Source: Thalassomonas viridans
GTDB lineage: Bacteria > Pseudomonadota > Gammaproteobacteria > Enterobacterales > Alteromonadaceae
Length of the DNA stretch: 64,000 nucleotides
Direction of reading: 5' to 3'
Assembly (NCBI RefSeq): GCF_000948985.2
Contig: NZ_CP059734.1
Location: forward strand, 496,001 to 560,000
Positions 18,501-27,696 of the stretch are shown here, in pieces. The notes below the pieces were generated by a model. That model was given only the letters and a program-made list of their open reading frames with translations. It was not told the origin of the DNA and ran no database searches. A program made the position numbers and the translations under genes. Position 1 is the first letter of the stretch. Each line of letters opens with the position of its first letter.

Positions 18501-19213
18501 CACAGAACCCCCTTGTAGATCAACATGGAACCCGAAAAAAATAAAAAGCCGGCAAACAGGGTGTCGTATTGCTGGCTCGGAATTTTACGATAGACCAGCC
18601 CTTCGGTCAGGATAAAAACCAGGCTGCCGATCAAGACATAATAAAGATTAAAATCCCCCAGCTGGTCCAGCGAGGCCAGGGTCAGCAACTGGAACAGGGC
18701 AAATGTCAGATATGACAGGCTAATGGTGGCCCTTTTTTCCGGTTTGCTGATCTTGAGGCTGAAAACTTTAGAGGTCAGCAATGAGCCGCCCAGGTTGGTG
18801 AGGCCATGGACAATGCCCTGGAGGAGCAAAAAGCTTTTCTCAAACCTAAACAGGTAACCGATGCCTTTTTCCACCCGGGCGGAAAAGGCTTTCAGGGAAA
18901 TCAGCAGCAAAAAGAGACCGATAACAAAGGACACATTGACCGCCATGGTCACGGTAAAAGCGAGCAGCAGCACTATCGGGGGAACCGAGTAGAGCAGCAG
19001 CCGGCGATAAAAGGCAAAATGAATATGTTTTTGCCCGCCGATCACCTGCAGCAGGTTAATGGTCAGGGAAATTGGCAATAAAGTGGCCAGTGTCGGTACA
19101 AAGGGGTAGCCGAACATCAGCAGTAAAGGTGTGCCGAACAGCAGCACACCCACGCCAAAAACAGATTGAATTACTGACGTAACAACAATGACGAGAACCA
19201 GGGGTAAATCCAT
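18500..19213 (-). CDS. TauE/SafE-family membrane permease
   Basis: A 237-residue, strongly hydrophobic protein with about seven or eight predicted membrane segments. It begins with a TauE/SafE-like first helix (LVLVIVVTSVIQSVFGVGVLLFG, of which the SVFGVG turn is the family mark) and has the mid-repeat GIVHGLTNLGGSLL. Family members move sulfite, sulfonates or other organic anions, usually outward. The gene lies 2 bp after sbnB and overlaps cysC by one base. That position suggests either sulfate or sulfite movement for PAPS supply or export of a sulfonated intermediate; the direction cannot be decided from the sequence. Confidence 0.85.
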   Translation of the reverse strand: MDLPLVLVIVVTSVIQSVFGVGVLLFGTPLLLMFGYPFVPTLATLLPISLTINLLQVIGGQKHIHFAFYRRLLLYSVPPIVLLLAFTVTMAVNVSFVIGLFLLLISLKAFSARVEKGIGYLFRFEKSFLLLQGIVHGLTNLGGSLLTSKVFSLKISKPEKRATISLSYLTFALFQLLTLASLDQLGDFNLYYVLIGSLVFILTEGLVYRKIPSQQYDTLFAGFLFFSGSMLIYKGVL

Positions 19214-19215
19214 GT

Positions 19216-20184
19216 TTAGTCAAGCCGTGTGCCGATACCCGATGCGCTGGCGGCCTGGTAGAAGTGTACCGCAGTGGCAATATCAAACACCGCCATGCCC
19301 ATGGGGTTAAACATCACCACCTCATCGGCTGCCAGCCCCTTAAATGACTTTTCGCTGATCAGCTGCGGCAGGTTTAGGGTGTCTTCCTTGTCCAGCAGCC
19401 CCGCCAGGTGCATATTTTCCACATCGGTATTGTGGCGGCAGATCTCTTCCCAGTTATCCACCAGCATATGATCTACCTGGTGGCGAAACGCCGGCTGGTA
19501 ATCCCGTAAAGAAACATTCAGGTGCAAAGAGCCGGCCTTGGCTTCACCGTCAATATAACCTTTGGCTGAGGTGGTGGCTGTGATAAAGACGTCGGCGCCG
19601 TCAAAGGCCTGCTGCCAGCTGTCCACCGCTTTTATCTTGTCTTTTAGCGGGCTGTCGAACCCGCTTAAATCAACCCCGCGGGGGTCGAACACGGCAATGG
19701 TTTCAATCAGGTCCGGGCATATATCCGCCAGCATGGCGATATGGGTTTGTCCGATAACCCCGAAGCCGTTTAAGCCTATGGTTAACGCCCGGGCGCCGGG
19801 CCTGGCTTCAAGGAATTCTTCTATCACCAGGCCTGTCACCGCAGCGGTGCGCACCGCACTGATATAGGAGGTATTGATTATGGCTTCCACCACCCCGGTC
19901 TGGCTGTTGTTTAAAGCGGTTACCGACTGGGCGCGGGCGATTCCCCGGTCAATGTTGCCGGGAAAACTGGCGATCCATTTTATGCCGGCATAATCGACTT
20001 CCCCTCCCAGATGTGCCGGCATGGCGATAATCCGGTTGGGACTGTCCTTAAAAGTTACATAAGGCTTGATAGGCTGGCAAAAGTCTCCCTGGGCCAGCGC
20101 AAGACAGGCGTTGCGTATGCCCTGGATTATGGTGCGCCAGTCGTTGCCCATGGCAACTATGTTTTGATGTGAAAGGTATAACAT
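19216..20184 (-). CDS. sbnB: 2,3-diaminopropionate biosynthesis dehydrogenase SbnB
   Basis: A 322-residue ornithine-cyclodeaminase/mu-crystallin-family protein. The start at 20184 was chosen because an AGAGGA box lies 4-5 bases upstream; the longer frame would begin with TTG and no RBS. The Rossmann motif GLNGFGVIGQTHIAML and FDPRGVD are visible, and the N-terminal substrate motif KPYVTFKDSPNRIIAMPAHL is of SbnB type. In staphyloferrin B and related pathways, SbnB oxidatively cleaves N-(1-amino-1-carboxyl-2-ethyl)-glutamate with NAD to give L-2,3-diaminopropionate and 2-oxoglutarate. It pairs with sbnA just upstream and supplies L-Dap to the adjacent NRPS. Confidence 0.92.
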   Translation of the reverse strand: MLYLSHQNIVAMGNDWRTIIQGIRNACLALAQGDFCQPIKPYVTFKDSPNRIIAMPAHLGGEVDYAGIKWIASFPGNIDRGIARAQSVTALNNSQTGVVEAIINTSYISAVRTAAVTGLVIEEFLEARPGARALTIGLNGFGVIGQTHIAMLADICPDLIETIAVFDPRGVDLSGFDSPLKDKIKAVDSWQQAFDGADVFITATTSAKGYIDGEAKAGSLHLNVSLRDYQPAFRHQVDHMLVDNWEEICRHNTDVENMHLAGLLDKEDTLNLPQLISEKSFKGLAADEVVMFNPMGMAVFDIATAVHFYQAASASGIGTRLD

Positions 20185-20247
20185 GAAATCCTCTGTATTT
20201 TGACGGCGGATCGGCAAAAAGCCGAGCCGCCTGTGTTAGCCTGAAAA

Positions 20248-21207
20248 TTACTTCATCAGGGCCGGCAGGTCTGCCGCCCACTGTTTATTGTATATGGTGT
20301 CGATATAGGCTTCCCCCGAGTCGTGAACTAGGAAGAGAACCTTGTCCCGGGGGGAAATTTCCCGGCGCTCGATATATTTGCCTATGGCGCTGTAGTTGGC
20401 GCCGCTGGAGGCCCCCGCCATAATGGCCTGGTCGGCACGCAACCGGTGACAACCGTCAATGATATCCTGGTGGGAGACTATGATGTAATCGTCTATCCGG
20501 GCGCTGTCAAAGTGCTTGGTTCTCAGGCTGGCTCCCAGGCCGGAAACGAAGCGCTTTTTATCGCTGGTGGTAAAAATGGTGGAACCTTCGATATCCACGG
20601 CAATAACTTTAAGGTTCGGGTAATGGGCCTTTAACCGGGTGGATAAGCCGGTGATGGTGCCCCCGGTGCTGCAGGCGACAAATAAATAGTCGAGCTCTTC
20701 AAATTCAGAGATGATTTCCGGCGCCATATGGTCATAGTAGGCCTGGCGGTTATGTTCGTTTTCATACTGATTGGTCCAGACGCTGCCGGGGATTTCCCCC
20801 AGCAGCTGTTCGACTTTCGCCAGCCGGTTGAGCAGGTAACCGCCGGTATGGTCGCGTTCGGTGATCTTGATCACCTGTTCACAATACATCGCCAGTTTGG
20901 TTTCGTAAAACCGGTTGATATTCTTGTCAATAACAGGAATAAAGCGGATCCCCAGAAACTGGCACATGGCGGCGAGCGAAACCGCCAGGTTGCCCGAGCT
21001 GGACTCGACTATGGTGGAATCCCGGGTGATCTTCCCATTGAGGATCCCCTGATAGAGGATGTTGTAGGCGGCCCTGTCCTTGATGCTGTTGGAAAGTCCG
21101 TTGAATTCCAGTTTGGCAAAGATATCGATCTCTTTATGCGTGTCGATGCGCAGGACCTGGGTGTTGCCGACCAGGGAGCTGATGGAGTCTAATTTAGATA
21201 ATAACAT
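20248..21207 (-). CDS. sbnA: 2,3-diaminopropionate biosynthesis protein SbnA
   Basis: A 319-residue PLP-dependent enzyme of the cysteine synthase / beta-replacement family. The start at ATG 21207 matches the family N-terminus (LDSISSLVGNTQVLRI); the open frame extends a further 89 codons upstream but that segment overlaps the sulfotransferase gene and is not conserved-looking. The PLP lysine lies in NSIKDRAAYN, followed by VESSSGNLAVSLA and ACSTGGTITG (phosphate cup). SbnA condenses O-phospho-L-serine with L-glutamate, giving the intermediate cleaved by SbnB. Together they make L-Dap. The gene sits 40 bp after the sulfotransferase gene. Confidence 0.92.
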   Translation of the reverse strand: MLLSKLDSISSLVGNTQVLRIDTHKEIDIFAKLEFNGLSNSIKDRAAYNILYQGILNGKITRDSTIVESSSGNLAVSLAAMCQFLGIRFIPVIDKNINRFYETKLAMYCEQVIKITERDHTGGYLLNRLAKVEQLLGEIPGSVWTNQYENEHNRQAYYDHMAPEIISEFEELDYLFVACSTGGTITGLSTRLKAHYPNLKVIAVDIEGSTIFTTSDKKRFVSGLGASLRTKHFDSARIDDYIIVSHQDIIDGCHRLRADQAIMAGASSGANYSAIGKYIERREISPRDKVLFLVHDSGEAYIDTIYNKQWAADLPALMK

Positions 21208-21247
21208 ATGTTTGTCCGTAGATAAGTGTGACCGTATTGGCGGCCAC

Positions 21248-22102
21248 TTAACCTTGGGGGAGTGCCATACGGCGGTAAAGCAATTGGAGGCACCTGGATT
21301 TGATTCCCGGTTTTTCCGGTAAAAAATGCCGGTTGCGCCGTTTAAAGTGAGCAAACTGGTCCATAAACGGGCTGCCCAGCTGTTCGAGGCGCTGCTGGAA
21401 CAGCGCTTTGGCAAACCGGTAAAGTTCGACATCAAAGCGGTTGAGTTGCATGACCTCGGCCTGGGTTTGCTCACTTAACCCCTGGAAACCGAATTTGTTG
21501 CGGGCGACGCCTATTTTCTGGTAATAAGGGGTTTTCCAGCCCATGACCCTGGCCAGGTAAAAAACGGATAGCTCGAATTCCTCAGTGATGCCAAAGGCCC
21601 TGAACTTGTGCTCCAGGTTGTGTTTGGCCAGGTCCAGGTGCGCCTGTTCAACTTTTTGCGAGCGATCGCTAAACTCATGGCCGCTGAGCATTCTTACCTG
21701 AAAGTTATCAAGCTCGGTGGAGACATTGCTGGTGAGAAATTCATCGATAGTCACCCTGTCCTTAAGCAGCCATTGCTTGAGGTAGTGATTTTTTGCCCCC
21801 AGGGCATAAAAATAATAAGAAACCAGGCGGTTGACGGGCTCCCGGACAAAAGTCAGGTGAGAGGCCTGCGCCAGCGCCGGGTCAAAGCCAAAGCTGAAAT
21901 GGCCCTTGACCACCTGATAGCTTTGCTTCTGCCGGGGGGGCAGGGCGACAAAATCTTCAATGCTTTGGGTTGCGACATCTTCATTGTCATCGACATAGAA
22001 ATCTTTGATGCCTGCCTTGGCATAGTTCTGCTGCAGGATCGCACCGAAGTTATTGCCCGCCGTTCTCGGGATATGGACAAAAGCGATTTGTTGTTTGTTC
22101 AT
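21248..22102 (-). CDS. PAPS-dependent sulfotransferase (Sulfotransfer_2-like)
   Basis: A 284-residue soluble sulfotransferase. The 5'-phosphosulfate loop is AFVHIPRTAGNNF near the N-terminus, and the 3'-phosphate motif is LTFVREPVNRLVSYYFY at about residues 82-98. It has no signal peptide or membrane segment, unlike Golgi homologues, so it is cytosolic. It is encoded between the terminal NRPS (stop-to-start gap 13 bp) and sbnA, upstream of the PAPS-generating genes. In sulfazecin biosynthesis, a dedicated sulfotransferase N-sulfonates the carrier-bound diaminopropionyl residue before ring closure. I infer that role here from gene order; O-sulfation of another group is the alternative. Confidence 0.88.
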   Translation of the reverse strand: MNKQQIAFVHIPRTAGNNFGAILQQNYAKAGIKDFYVDDNEDVATQSIEDFVALPPRQKQSYQVVKGHFSFGFDPALAQASHLTFVREPVNRLVSYYFYALGAKNHYLKQWLLKDRVTIDEFLTSNVSTELDNFQVRMLSGHEFSDRSQKVEQAHLDLAKHNLEHKFRAFGITEEFELSVFYLARVMGWKTPYYQKIGVARNKFGFQGLSEQTQAEVMQLNRFDVELYRFAKALFQQRLEQLGSPFMDQFAHFKRRNRHFLPEKPGIKSRCLQLLYRRMALPQG

Positions 22103-22115
22103 GATAAGGACCTTC

Positions 22116-25100
22116 CTATTTACCTATGGCCATCAATAACTTGTCTTTGGCGGACAAGTTTTGGCTGCTCTGTGCCGCATCAAGCGTGTTTTGATAGATG
22201 GCCACCAGGGTTTCTGCCAGCTGCTGCGGGCAATCGCGCAGCAGGTAATGTCCCGCTCCCGGGTACTCTATCAAATGGACTGATTTGCATATTTGCAGCC
22301 AGTACTTATATTTGCGCTGGTAGCCGGCGGTCAGCTTATCTTGGGTGCCGGTAACGCAATAGACAGGCGCGTCAAGCACTTGCTGTTGCCGGGCGTTGAT
22401 CTGTGCCAGCTGGTTGTTGTAGAAAACCTGTGCCAGGTGAACGTCATATTTAAACTCCTGCAGGAAGAAGTTCAGCTCGGCGGCATTGTCGGTTAACGGG
22501 GCTCCCAGGGAGCGTAAAAAGTCGATGATTTGTTCATCCGAGCGTTCATCATCCCTGTTATGGCGGATACGCTGCAGGGCGCCGCCAATAACCAGGCCCC
22601 GGACTTCTATCCCCGATTGTTCCAGGCGGTTGGCGATAGCAATCGCCATCGCCGAGCCGTTACACTGGCCGTATATCACCAGGGGAGTGCTGATCTCCCT
22701 GCCGGCCCAGCCGGCGATCTCATCCGCCAGGCGGCTGATTTCTTCCGTCATTTCCCCGGCGCTGCCGACCGGGTTACGGGGCAGTGTCATGCCGTAAAAG
22801 TCGATTTCATCGCTTAGCCCGGCGACGGCCCGGGCGGTATCTAGGAAGCTGACGGGGTTACCGGCGGAGTTTGGCACCCCTATGACGGTTAACCGGGTTT
22901 CCCCCGGCTGCTCGACCAACTTGGTTAACAGCTGTTGCTGCAGCTGCTCTCCCTGGCTGTCAAGGAAACGGGCCAGCTCCCGTACGCTGGGATAGTCATA
23001 CAGGTGCACCACGGTTAATCCCCGGCCATATTTGGCGGCGATCTGGATGGCTTTGAAGGAATCCCCGCCGATACGGAAATAGTTGTCGGTTACGCCTATT
23101 TCCCGGTTGTCCAGGACCTGGCACCAGGTATCGAGCAGCTCTTGCTCTGTTTCGGTGGCGGCCTTGACCTGTTCAAAGTCCTGGCTATGGACGATTTCTA
23201 TGCTGCGTAGCGCACCGCGGTCGACCTTGCCGCTGTTGTTAAGCGGAAATTGCCGGTGTGACAGGTAATGGCTCGGCAGCATATAAAAAGGCAGGGTTTT
23301 GCGTAATTCGCCGGTGAGGAAATCGCCGTCTAATGTCCTATCGCTTTGAATATGCGCACATAAAAAGGTGTTGCCTTGCTCTGAACGGCAGTCAAGCACC
23401 ACGGCGCCTTTGACCCCGGGGATAGATTGCAGCTGGCCTTCGATTTCCTCCAGTTCGATACGGTGTCCGTGGACTTTGACCTGTTTGTCCTTGCGGCCGA
23501 AAAATTCGACCACGCCGTCGGGACGGAAGCGGCCGATATCGCCGGTTTTATAGTAACGCCCTTTATACCTGTCGGTAAAACCGCCGCTGCCGAAGGCAAG
23601 TGCGGTTTTTTCCGGGTCATTGATATAACCCCTGCCGACGCCTATACCTGTGACCAGGATTTCTCCCTTGACCCCGACAGGCAGCTCCCTGAGCTGTTCG
23701 TCGACAATATGGATATTGAAGTTTTTAAGCACTTTGCCTATGGGAACCGGGTTGATTTGTTCGCCGCCTGTCATCAGGTGGTGGGTGATATCGTCCGAAG
23801 CTTCCGTCGGGCCATAGGCATTAAACACGGGAATGGCGGGAAAACTGCCGAACCAGCGGTTTATCGTGTGCGCATCGACGGTTTCGCCGGTCACCATTAA
23901 AAACTTCAGTTGCTCAAAGTGTTGCCTGTCCTGCGGCAAAGTATCGAGCAGCAGCCCCATATAAGAAGGAACCACCTCTAAAATGGTGATGGCATCGTCA
24001 TTGATGCTGTCGATAAACCGGCGGATATCCAGCACTTTTTGCTGGTCATAAATATAGGTGGTGCCGCCTGAAATCAGGGCGCAAAACATTTGCCATACGG
24101 AAATATCAAAACTTTGCGAGGCGTTCTGCACCACCCGGGAGTTTTCATCTATTTGCAGATCTATGACCTTGTTGAGCATATGATTGAGGGCGCCGACATG
24201 CTCGATTTGCGCTCCCTTGGGCCTGCCGGTGGAACCTGAGGTGAAAATCACATAACTGAGGGCATCCGGCGGAACTTGCCGGTCCGGTAAGCGGCTGTTG
24301 TATTGCTCATCGTGTACGATTTGCGGGTCCAGCTCAGCGATCTGGCCCTGCCAGTTCAGCCGGCCAAGTTTGTCCTGCTGTTGCGGGCTGCACAGCAAGA
24401 TGTCGGCATCGGCATCCTGTAAAATGGCATCTATGCGTTCGGCAGGTAATTCCGGGTCGATGGGAATATAGCCGCTGCCCGTTTTCCAAACCGCCAGGAT
24501 ACTGGTGACCAGTTCGATCGATCTCGGTATCATCAGGGCGATGAGGGAGTCCTGGCGCTCCCCGCTTGTCTGTTGCAGCAGGTAGTCTGCCAGGCGGTTG
24601 GACTGGCTTTCCAGCTCGGCATAACTCAGGTGCCGGTCGTTGCAGACCAGGGCGGTTGCCGCCGGCCGCAGGCGGGCCTGTTCGCTGATCAATTGATGCG
24701 GACATAAGTCGGGTATTTCAAGTGTTCCCTGCTGATGCCACTGGCTTAACTGGCGGCGGTCTGCTTCACTGATAATATCGATCTCCGCCAGCGTTTGCCC
24801 CGGCGCCTCCACCATGGCGCAGATGATGGTTTTGAATCCGCCGATGAGGCGGTCAAAGTCCCGCTTAAGGTATTTTTCATCATCGAATTTTATGGTGATG
24901 CTGATATGCGTGCTGTTGACCACATCCAGGGTGATAGGGTAGTGGCTGTCTTCCTCCATAGTGTAGTTTTCCAGCCTTAACGCCTGGCGGCCATCGCCGC
25001 CGGAGCCGGGGCGGGGCATGTTTTCCACCACCAGCAGGGAGTCGAACAGGGGGATGCCGTTATCCAGGCCGCTTAATTCCGTTATCTTGTTCAGGGGCAG

Positions 25101-27551
25101 GTAGCTGTGGCTTTCCCTGTCAATATGCGCCTGGTGCAATTCAGCCAGCCATTGGCTCAGGGTCAACTGCGGCCGGATCGTCATGGCCACGGGGACGGTA
25201 TTCATAAACATACCCACCATAGACTCTATGCCGGGGATCTGGGAAGGCCTGCCTGAGGTGGTGGAGCCAAAGACCACTGTCTGTGCGCCGCTGTACCTGT
25301 GCAGCAGATAGCCCCAGGCCGCCTGCAAGACGACATTTAAGGTTGTCTTGTGCTGATGGGCGAGCCGGTTGATGGCCCGGCTTTGCTCCTGGTCGAATGT
25401 CAGGGTCTGGCTGATCTTTTGCCCGGTTTTATTGCTTGGCGGCAGCTCTATGTTTATTTTAGTGGGTTCGTCTATCTCTGCCAGTTGTGCCGACCAGTAC
25501 TTGCCCGCACTCCCGGCATCCTGCTGTTCGAGCCAGCGGACATAGAGTGAGGCGGGGGCAGCCGTTTCAACGGCTGAGCCCGTGTCCTGGTGGTATAGCT
25601 GCAATACCCGTTCAATCAGTAAAGGCACACTCCAGCCATCGAGTATGATGTGGTGGAAGGCCAGGTTGATTCTGTGGGTTTGTTCCTTGAGTTTGCCCGA
25701 GGTGAAACGGAGCAAGGGGCCGTCAGCCAGGTTAAAAGGCGGCAGGTCGCGGATGATGTCTGCAAATGCTTCGTCTTGCTGCGCCGGCGCCCTGGCAGAC
25801 AGATCATATTCGTCAACCGGGATTTCGCCCGCCGTCAAAATGATCTGGTGTATGGTTTCACTGTTAATATCGCTGAACCGGGTTCTCAGGGCGCTGTGGC
25901 CCGCCACCAGACGTGCAGCCGCCCGCCTGAAGCGGGCGACATCGAAATCACCGACAATATCCAGCGAAGTATTAATGGTATAGGCGTTATTGTCGAGTAA
26001 GCTGTGGAAGTACATGCCGTGTTGCAGCGGCGTGATGCGGTGGATGGCTTCGACCTGGTTATATTGGCTTATCACCCGGGTTAACTGCTGCTGGGTTAAA
26101 GAAACATCCAGATCGCTTGTATACCAGGCCAGCTGGGGACCGGCGCTGAGCAGGCTTATCATTTGTCTGGCAGCTTGTTCGAGTTCCCGTTCAAACTGTG
26201 CCGCGTCCAGGCCAAAGCCGCTAACGACGAAAGAGAGCTGCCGCTCGCTTAACCGGCAGTCCAGGGTGGTTGCCGGCAGATAAGGCAATACCAGGCTATC
26301 TGCCTCGGCCAAGTGCTGCTCTGCAAGGGAGACCTCCGCATATGCCTCCGTCAGGTCGCTGCAGCTTAATTTGATGCAGTTGCCGGCGATGGCGAAACTG
26401 CTCTCCTGTTGCAGCCAGTGGGATAAAGCCGCGCCATCTTGCGGCTGTTGTGCTTTTTTTTGTTTCAGCTGCTGCAGCTGGCCCGACAGCGAGCTGGCCG
26501 GTGGAGCAGACAGGCACAGCGGGTAGCCAAAATCGAGGGCGGCGGCGGTATGGCGAAAGTCTACCGAATGAAAAGGCAGCTTCCTGGCTTTACCGTACTG
26601 GTAAAGCATCACCTCTTCGCAGCCGTTTACCTGCCTTACGGTATGGCTGACAATTGCCGCGGCAAACTGCTGCAAACTGGTTTTTGCCTGTTCCAGCTGC
26701 TGTTTTAACCCGGAAGCATCAAGGTCGAGGTCGACCCGGCAGCTTTTCGCCGGGGGCGGGGCGCTGGCGGGAGTCAAGTTGCCTGCTTGCCCCTGGTGTG
26801 CCCGCCACCGGGATTCGCCATCGGCGGGCAAGGCTTCTTCCTGAGCCAGGGCCCAGTGGCTCTCGGCTGTTGACGGCGATACCGGCTGTTCCAGGCCGCT
26901 GAAGACCGAGCTGATGCGCTGCCTGAATAATGCCAGGGCAGGCACATCCGCCTGTAACACATGCAAGGCAAAAACCAGGGTTAGTTGTTGTGCCCGGGGA
27001 TAAACAACCAGCCTGAACAGGGGCTGTCCCCCGAATGTTGCGGCGCTGAGTTGCTGCTGCAGCTGTGTCAAATCCGGCCGGCCTTCATCCGTGCTGATGA
27101 CCTGGCGGAGAAAGTTATCGTCAAGGGGCAGATATTCTCCCCGATAGCCGTCTTCAACCCGGGTGACGGCCAGGCGCAAGGCATCGGCATGGCGAATCAC
27201 CTGGCTGAGCTTTTCGGCTATGGCTGCCTGGCTCTGTTGTTGGCGCAGGGTAAATGCCAGCAGATGATACTGTCCCAAATGACATGATGAAGGCTTTGCC
27301 AGGGCGTCCAGTAACTTCAGCTGTTCCGGGCGAAACTCATACCGGCCTGCGGCCGGGGAGGTCTGTTGCAGGAAGCCGGATAACTCGCTGTGTTCAAGCA
27401 TAGCCATCAGCCTGGGCTTATGGTTTTTTAAGGCGGCCACCAGCTCCGGGTTCAGGGCATTGGCGGGGGCATCTACATTCAGTTTTTGCTGATTTTTTTT
27501 AATAATGACCTTGCGAGCGGTCAACTGGTCCAAAATGGGCAAAATGCTCAT
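22116..27551 (-). CDS. Terminal NRPS: TubC docking, degenerate E-like, C, A(diamine), T, TE(Cys)
   Basis: A 1811-residue protein starting at ATG 27551 with a GGAG box 8 bases upstream. Domains by residue: TubC-type docking (1-55); a condensation/epimerisation-superfamily domain (about 60-475) whose HHxxxDG reads LHVLQAD; DCL-type C opening RITPLQHGMYFHSL with HHIILDGW near 633 (500-930); A (965-1450); T with FRIGGDSF (1480-1550); thioesterase (1560-1811). The A-domain pocket reads DIWEMTADD, resembling codes reported for 2,4-diaminobutyrate, so a short diamine such as Dap is likely. The TE nucleophile motif is YGQCNGS with Cys1630 in place of Ser; GTQDKL and GAGHYLL supply Asp and His. Cys-type TEs are known in sulfazecin and obafluorin systems, where they close strained four-membered rings. 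It is co-encoded with SbnAB, the sulfotransferase and PAPS genes. Confidence 0.9.
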   Translation of the reverse strand: MSILPILDQLTARKVIIKKNQQKLNVDAPANALNPELVAALKNHKPRLMAMLEHSELSGFLQQTSPAAGRYEFRPEQLKLLDALAKPSSCHLGQYHLLAFTLRQQQSQAAIAEKLSQVIRHADALRLAVTRVEDGYRGEYLPLDDNFLRQVISTDEGRPDLTQLQQQLSAATFGGQPLFRLVVYPRAQQLTLVFALHVLQADVPALALFRQRISSVFSGLEQPVSPSTAESHWALAQEEALPADGESRWRAHQGQAGNLTPASAPPPAKSCRVDLDLDASGLKQQLEQAKTSLQQFAAAIVSHTVRQVNGCEEVMLYQYGKARKLPFHSVDFRHTAAALDFGYPLCLSAPPASSLSGQLQQLKQKKAQQPQDGAALSHWLQQESSFAIAGNCIKLSCSDLTEAYAEVSLAEQHLAEADSLVLPYLPATTLDCRLSERQLSFVVSGFGLDAAQFERELEQAARQMISLLSAGPQLAWYTSDLDVSLTQQQLTRVISQYNQVEAIHRITPLQHGMYFHSLLDNNAYTINTSLDIVGDFDVARFRRAAARLVAGHSALRTRFSDINSETIHQIILTAGEIPVDEYDLSARAPAQQDEAFADIIRDLPPFNLADGPLLRFTSGKLKEQTHRINLAFHHIILDGWSVPLLIERVLQLYHQDTGSAVETAAPASLYVRWLEQQDAGSAGKYWSAQLAEIDEPTKINIELPPSNKTGQKISQTLTFDQEQSRAINRLAHQHKTTLNVVLQAAWGYLLHRYSGAQTVVFGSTTSGRPSQIPGIESMVGMFMNTVPVAMTIRPQLTLSQWLAELHQAHIDRESHSYLPLNKITELSGLDNGIPLFDSLLVVENMPRPGSGGDGRQALRLENYTMEEDSHYPITLDVVNSTHISITIKFDDEKYLKRDFDRLIGGFKTIICAMVEAPGQTLAEIDIISEADRRQLSQWHQQGTLEIPDLCPHQLISEQARLRPAATALVCNDRHLSYAELESQSNRLADYLLQQTSGERQDSLIALMIPRSIELVTSILAVWKTGSGYIPIDPELPAERIDAILQDADADILLCSPQQQDKLGRLNWQGQIAELDPQIVHDEQYNSRLPDRQVPPDALSYVIFTSGSTGRPKGAQIEHVGALNHMLNKVIDLQIDENSRVVQNASQSFDISVWQMFCALISGGTTYIYDQQKVLDIRRFIDSINDDAITILEVVPSYMGLLLDTLPQDRQHFEQLKFLMVTGETVDAHTINRWFGSFPAIPVFNAYGPTEASDDITHHLMTGGEQINPVPIGKVLKNFNIHIVDEQLRELPVGVKGEILVTGIGVGRGYINDPEKTALAFGSGGFTDRYKGRYYKTGDIGRFRPDGVVEFFGRKDKQVKVHGHRIELEEIEGQLQSIPGVKGAVVLDCRSEQGNTFLCAHIQSDRTLDGDFLTGELRKTLPFYMLPSHYLSHRQFPLNNSGKVDRGALRSIEIVHSQDFEQVKAATETEQELLDTWCQVLDNREIGVTDNYFRIGGDSFKAIQIAAKYGRGLTVVHLYDYPSVRELARFLDSQGEQLQQQLLTKLVEQPGETRLTVIGVPNSAGNPVSFLDTARAVAGLSDEIDFYGMTLPRNPVGSAGEMTEEISRLADEIAGWAGREISTPLVIYGQCNGSAMAIAIANRLEQSGIEVRGLVIGGALQRIRHNRDDERSDEQIIDFLRSLGAPLTDNAAELNFFLQEFKYDVHLAQVFYNNQLAQINARQQQVLDAPVYCVTGTQDKLTAGYQRKYKYWLQICKSVHLIEYPGAGHYLLRDCPQQLAETLVAIYQNTLDAAQSSQNLSAKDKLLMAIGK

Positions 27552-27696
27552 TATATTATCTCCAGAGCATTTTGGCCCTGTGCGGGAAAATGCCACGATA
27601 TTCTCTTTGTTGCGCCGGCGGATGGTGCCGGACGCTTGATTTATATGGTTGAAGGTGAAATTAACCGCCTAATCCTGTCCGGTTAAGCAATGACTT

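Noticed and set aside
19216..21207. SbnA/SbnB as evidence for a staphyloferrin-like siderophore cluster
   Set aside because: There is no NIS synthetase, TonB receptor or other iron-uptake gene in the window. The Dap genes instead sit with PAPS and sulfotransferase genes and a diamine NRPS.
21208..21474. N-terminal extension of SbnA
   Set aside because: The extra 89 codons overlap the sulfotransferase gene in another frame and the family N-terminus starts at 21207.
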